Shown here: positions 5,469 through 5,913 of the stretch, piece after piece
Layout: every line of letters begins with the position of its first letter
Numbering within the stretch: position 1 is the stretch's first letter
From: Erysipelotrichaceae bacterium
GTDB taxonomy: Bacteria > Bacillota_I > Bacilli_A > Erysipelotrichales > Erysipelotrichaceae
Assembly (NCBI GenBank): GCA_900759455.1
Contig: CAAEVI010000133.1
Span: forward strand, 1-5,913
Reading direction: 5' to 3'
DNA: 5,913 nt
Position numbers and translations under genes: made by a program
The notes under the pieces: generated by a model
What the model was told of the DNA's origin: nothing
Database searches by the model: none
Seen by the model: the letters and a program-made list of their open reading frames with translations, nothing else

Positions 5469-5661
5469 CATATAAAGAGAACCCATAGCTTCCATGTGTT
5501 GTAAAGAAGCACAAATGCTGAATTTTATCAAATCAAAGTATTTATAAGATGGTCTGCCTTTAAAAAAAGAGCAATATAAATGAAAGACGGGATTAAATTA
5601 ATTTCCTTATATGAAGACATTTTCATTTTTGATTTACATGATTCATAAATAAGTGAAATAA
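5469..5661. other. AT-rich spacer between the two tRNA-Glu units, no gene seen
   Basis: This stretch is AT-rich. Only very short open frames occur (17 codons from ATG 5494, 22 codons from ATG 5580), and neither has a Shine-Dalgarno site. I find no tRNA, terminator or clear repeat in it. It has no counterpart next to the first tRNA, so it marks the edge of the duplicated unit. Confidence 0.6.
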
Positions 5662-5665
5662 GGGG

Positions 5666-5694
5666 TTGTCAAAGCGTTGATCGTATGTTAATAT
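5666..5694 (+). promoter_or_regulatory. Promoter of tRNA-Glu copy 2
   Basis: TTGTCA (5666-5671) and TAATAT (5689-5694) are separated by 17 bases with TGT before the -10, the same geometry as copy 1. The -35 differs at one base and is closer to TTGACA. The leader from the -10 to the tRNA is 26 bases, 11 shorter than in copy 1, and lacks the small hairpin. Confidence 0.72.
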
Positions 5695-5720
5695 ATAACA
5701 GCAATCAGGAAAAATTAAAT

Positions 5721-5796
5721 GGCGCGTTGGAGAAACGGTTAACTCACATGCCTTTCACGCATGCATTCACGGGTTCGAATCCCGTACGCGTCACCA
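5721..5796 (+). tRNA. tRNA-Glu (anticodon UUC), copy 2
   Basis: The 76 bases are identical to the copy at 5358, including the encoded CCA, so the mature product is the same. It has a separate promoter. Full identity of the tRNA with diverged flanks suggests a duplication kept uniform by selection or gene conversion. Confidence 0.97.
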
Positions 5797-5809
5797 TAAA
5801 AAAACAAAA

Positions 5810-5823
5810 GCCTTATATAAGGC
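5810..5823 (+). other. Palindrome matching the copy 1 terminator stem but lacking the T run
   Basis: GCCTTATATAAGGC is a perfect 14-base palindrome placed as the terminator hairpin is after copy 1 and shares its AAAGCCTTA left arm. It is followed by CAATGG rather than T residues, so it should not terminate on its own. It looks like a worn relic of the copy 1 type terminator. Confidence 0.6.
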
Positions 5824-5827
5824 CAAT

Positions 5828-5866
5828 GGTGTCAACCTAAGAAGATTTAGGTTGGCTCCTTTTTTT
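5828..5866 (+). terminator. Intrinsic terminator of tRNA-Glu copy 2
   Basis: Positions 5828-5840 pair with 5847-5859: ten bp (GTCAACCTAA with TTAGGTTGGC, one T-G pair), then a T-T mismatch, then GG with CC. The loop is GAAGAT. Seven T residues (5860-5866) follow directly. It ends + strand transcription 31 bases after the tRNA. The last 47 bases of the window show no further feature I can support. Confidence 0.85.
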
Positions 5867-5913
5867 CTGTTTTCTCTTAACTACGAAATTTATGCTATTT
5901 TGTTCCTAAAAGG

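Noticed and set aside
5494..5648. Two tiny open frames between the tRNAs (17 and 22 codons)
   Set aside because: Neither has a Shine-Dalgarno site or recognisable features. Such frames are expected by chance in AT-rich sequence.

Overview
The window looks like chromosomal DNA of a low-to-moderate GC Firmicute. Strong AAAGGAGG-type ribosome sites, a GTG start, sigma-A type promoters, U-tract terminators and a Bacillus/Staphylococcus-like tRNA-Glu with an encoded CCA all point that way. The protein style would fit an Erysipelotrichia-type gut Firmicute, but that placement is inference from general impression and not a search result. I see no phage, transposase, CRISPR or toxin genes. Most of the window is ordinary housekeeping sequence.

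Layout. (1) Bases 1-120 are non-coding structure: the probable end of an upstream terminator, a long interrupted hairpin (48-94) and a perfect intrinsic terminator (97-120). (2) A promoter at 144-173 leads into a tight two-gene + strand operon, 203-2218. It encodes a secreted or anchored membrane protein with a Gly/Ser/Tyr repeat, a Tim44-like domain and a C-terminal zinc ribbon, followed by an SPFH-domain protein of the 'virion core protein'/YdjI type, also with a C-terminal zinc ribbon. (3) A bidirectional terminator at 2226-2256 separates this operon from the convergent pepF gene (oligoendopeptidase F, minus strand, 2260-4023). (4) A 139-base divergent promoter region drives pepF leftward and a deoD-acpS pair rightward. 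DeoD is a purine nucleoside phosphorylase and AcpS is holo-ACP synthase; their reading frames overlap by ATGA. (5) The last 690 bases hold two identical tRNA-Glu(UUC) genes. Each has its own near-identical promoter and its own downstream hairpin, and they look like a local duplication.

How the genes work together. The first operon probably makes one membrane-associated complex: a membrane-anchored Tim44-like partner and a cytosolic SPFH scaffold. Its function is not known from the sequence. In Bacillus subtilis the related SPFH protein YdjI works with membrane proteins in a cell-envelope stress module with PspA, and this pair is the best candidate here for a little-described system. PepF (peptide turnover), DeoD (purine salvage), AcpS (activation of acyl carrier protein for fatty acid synthesis) and the tRNA-Glu genes are housekeeping functions with no obvious shared pathway.
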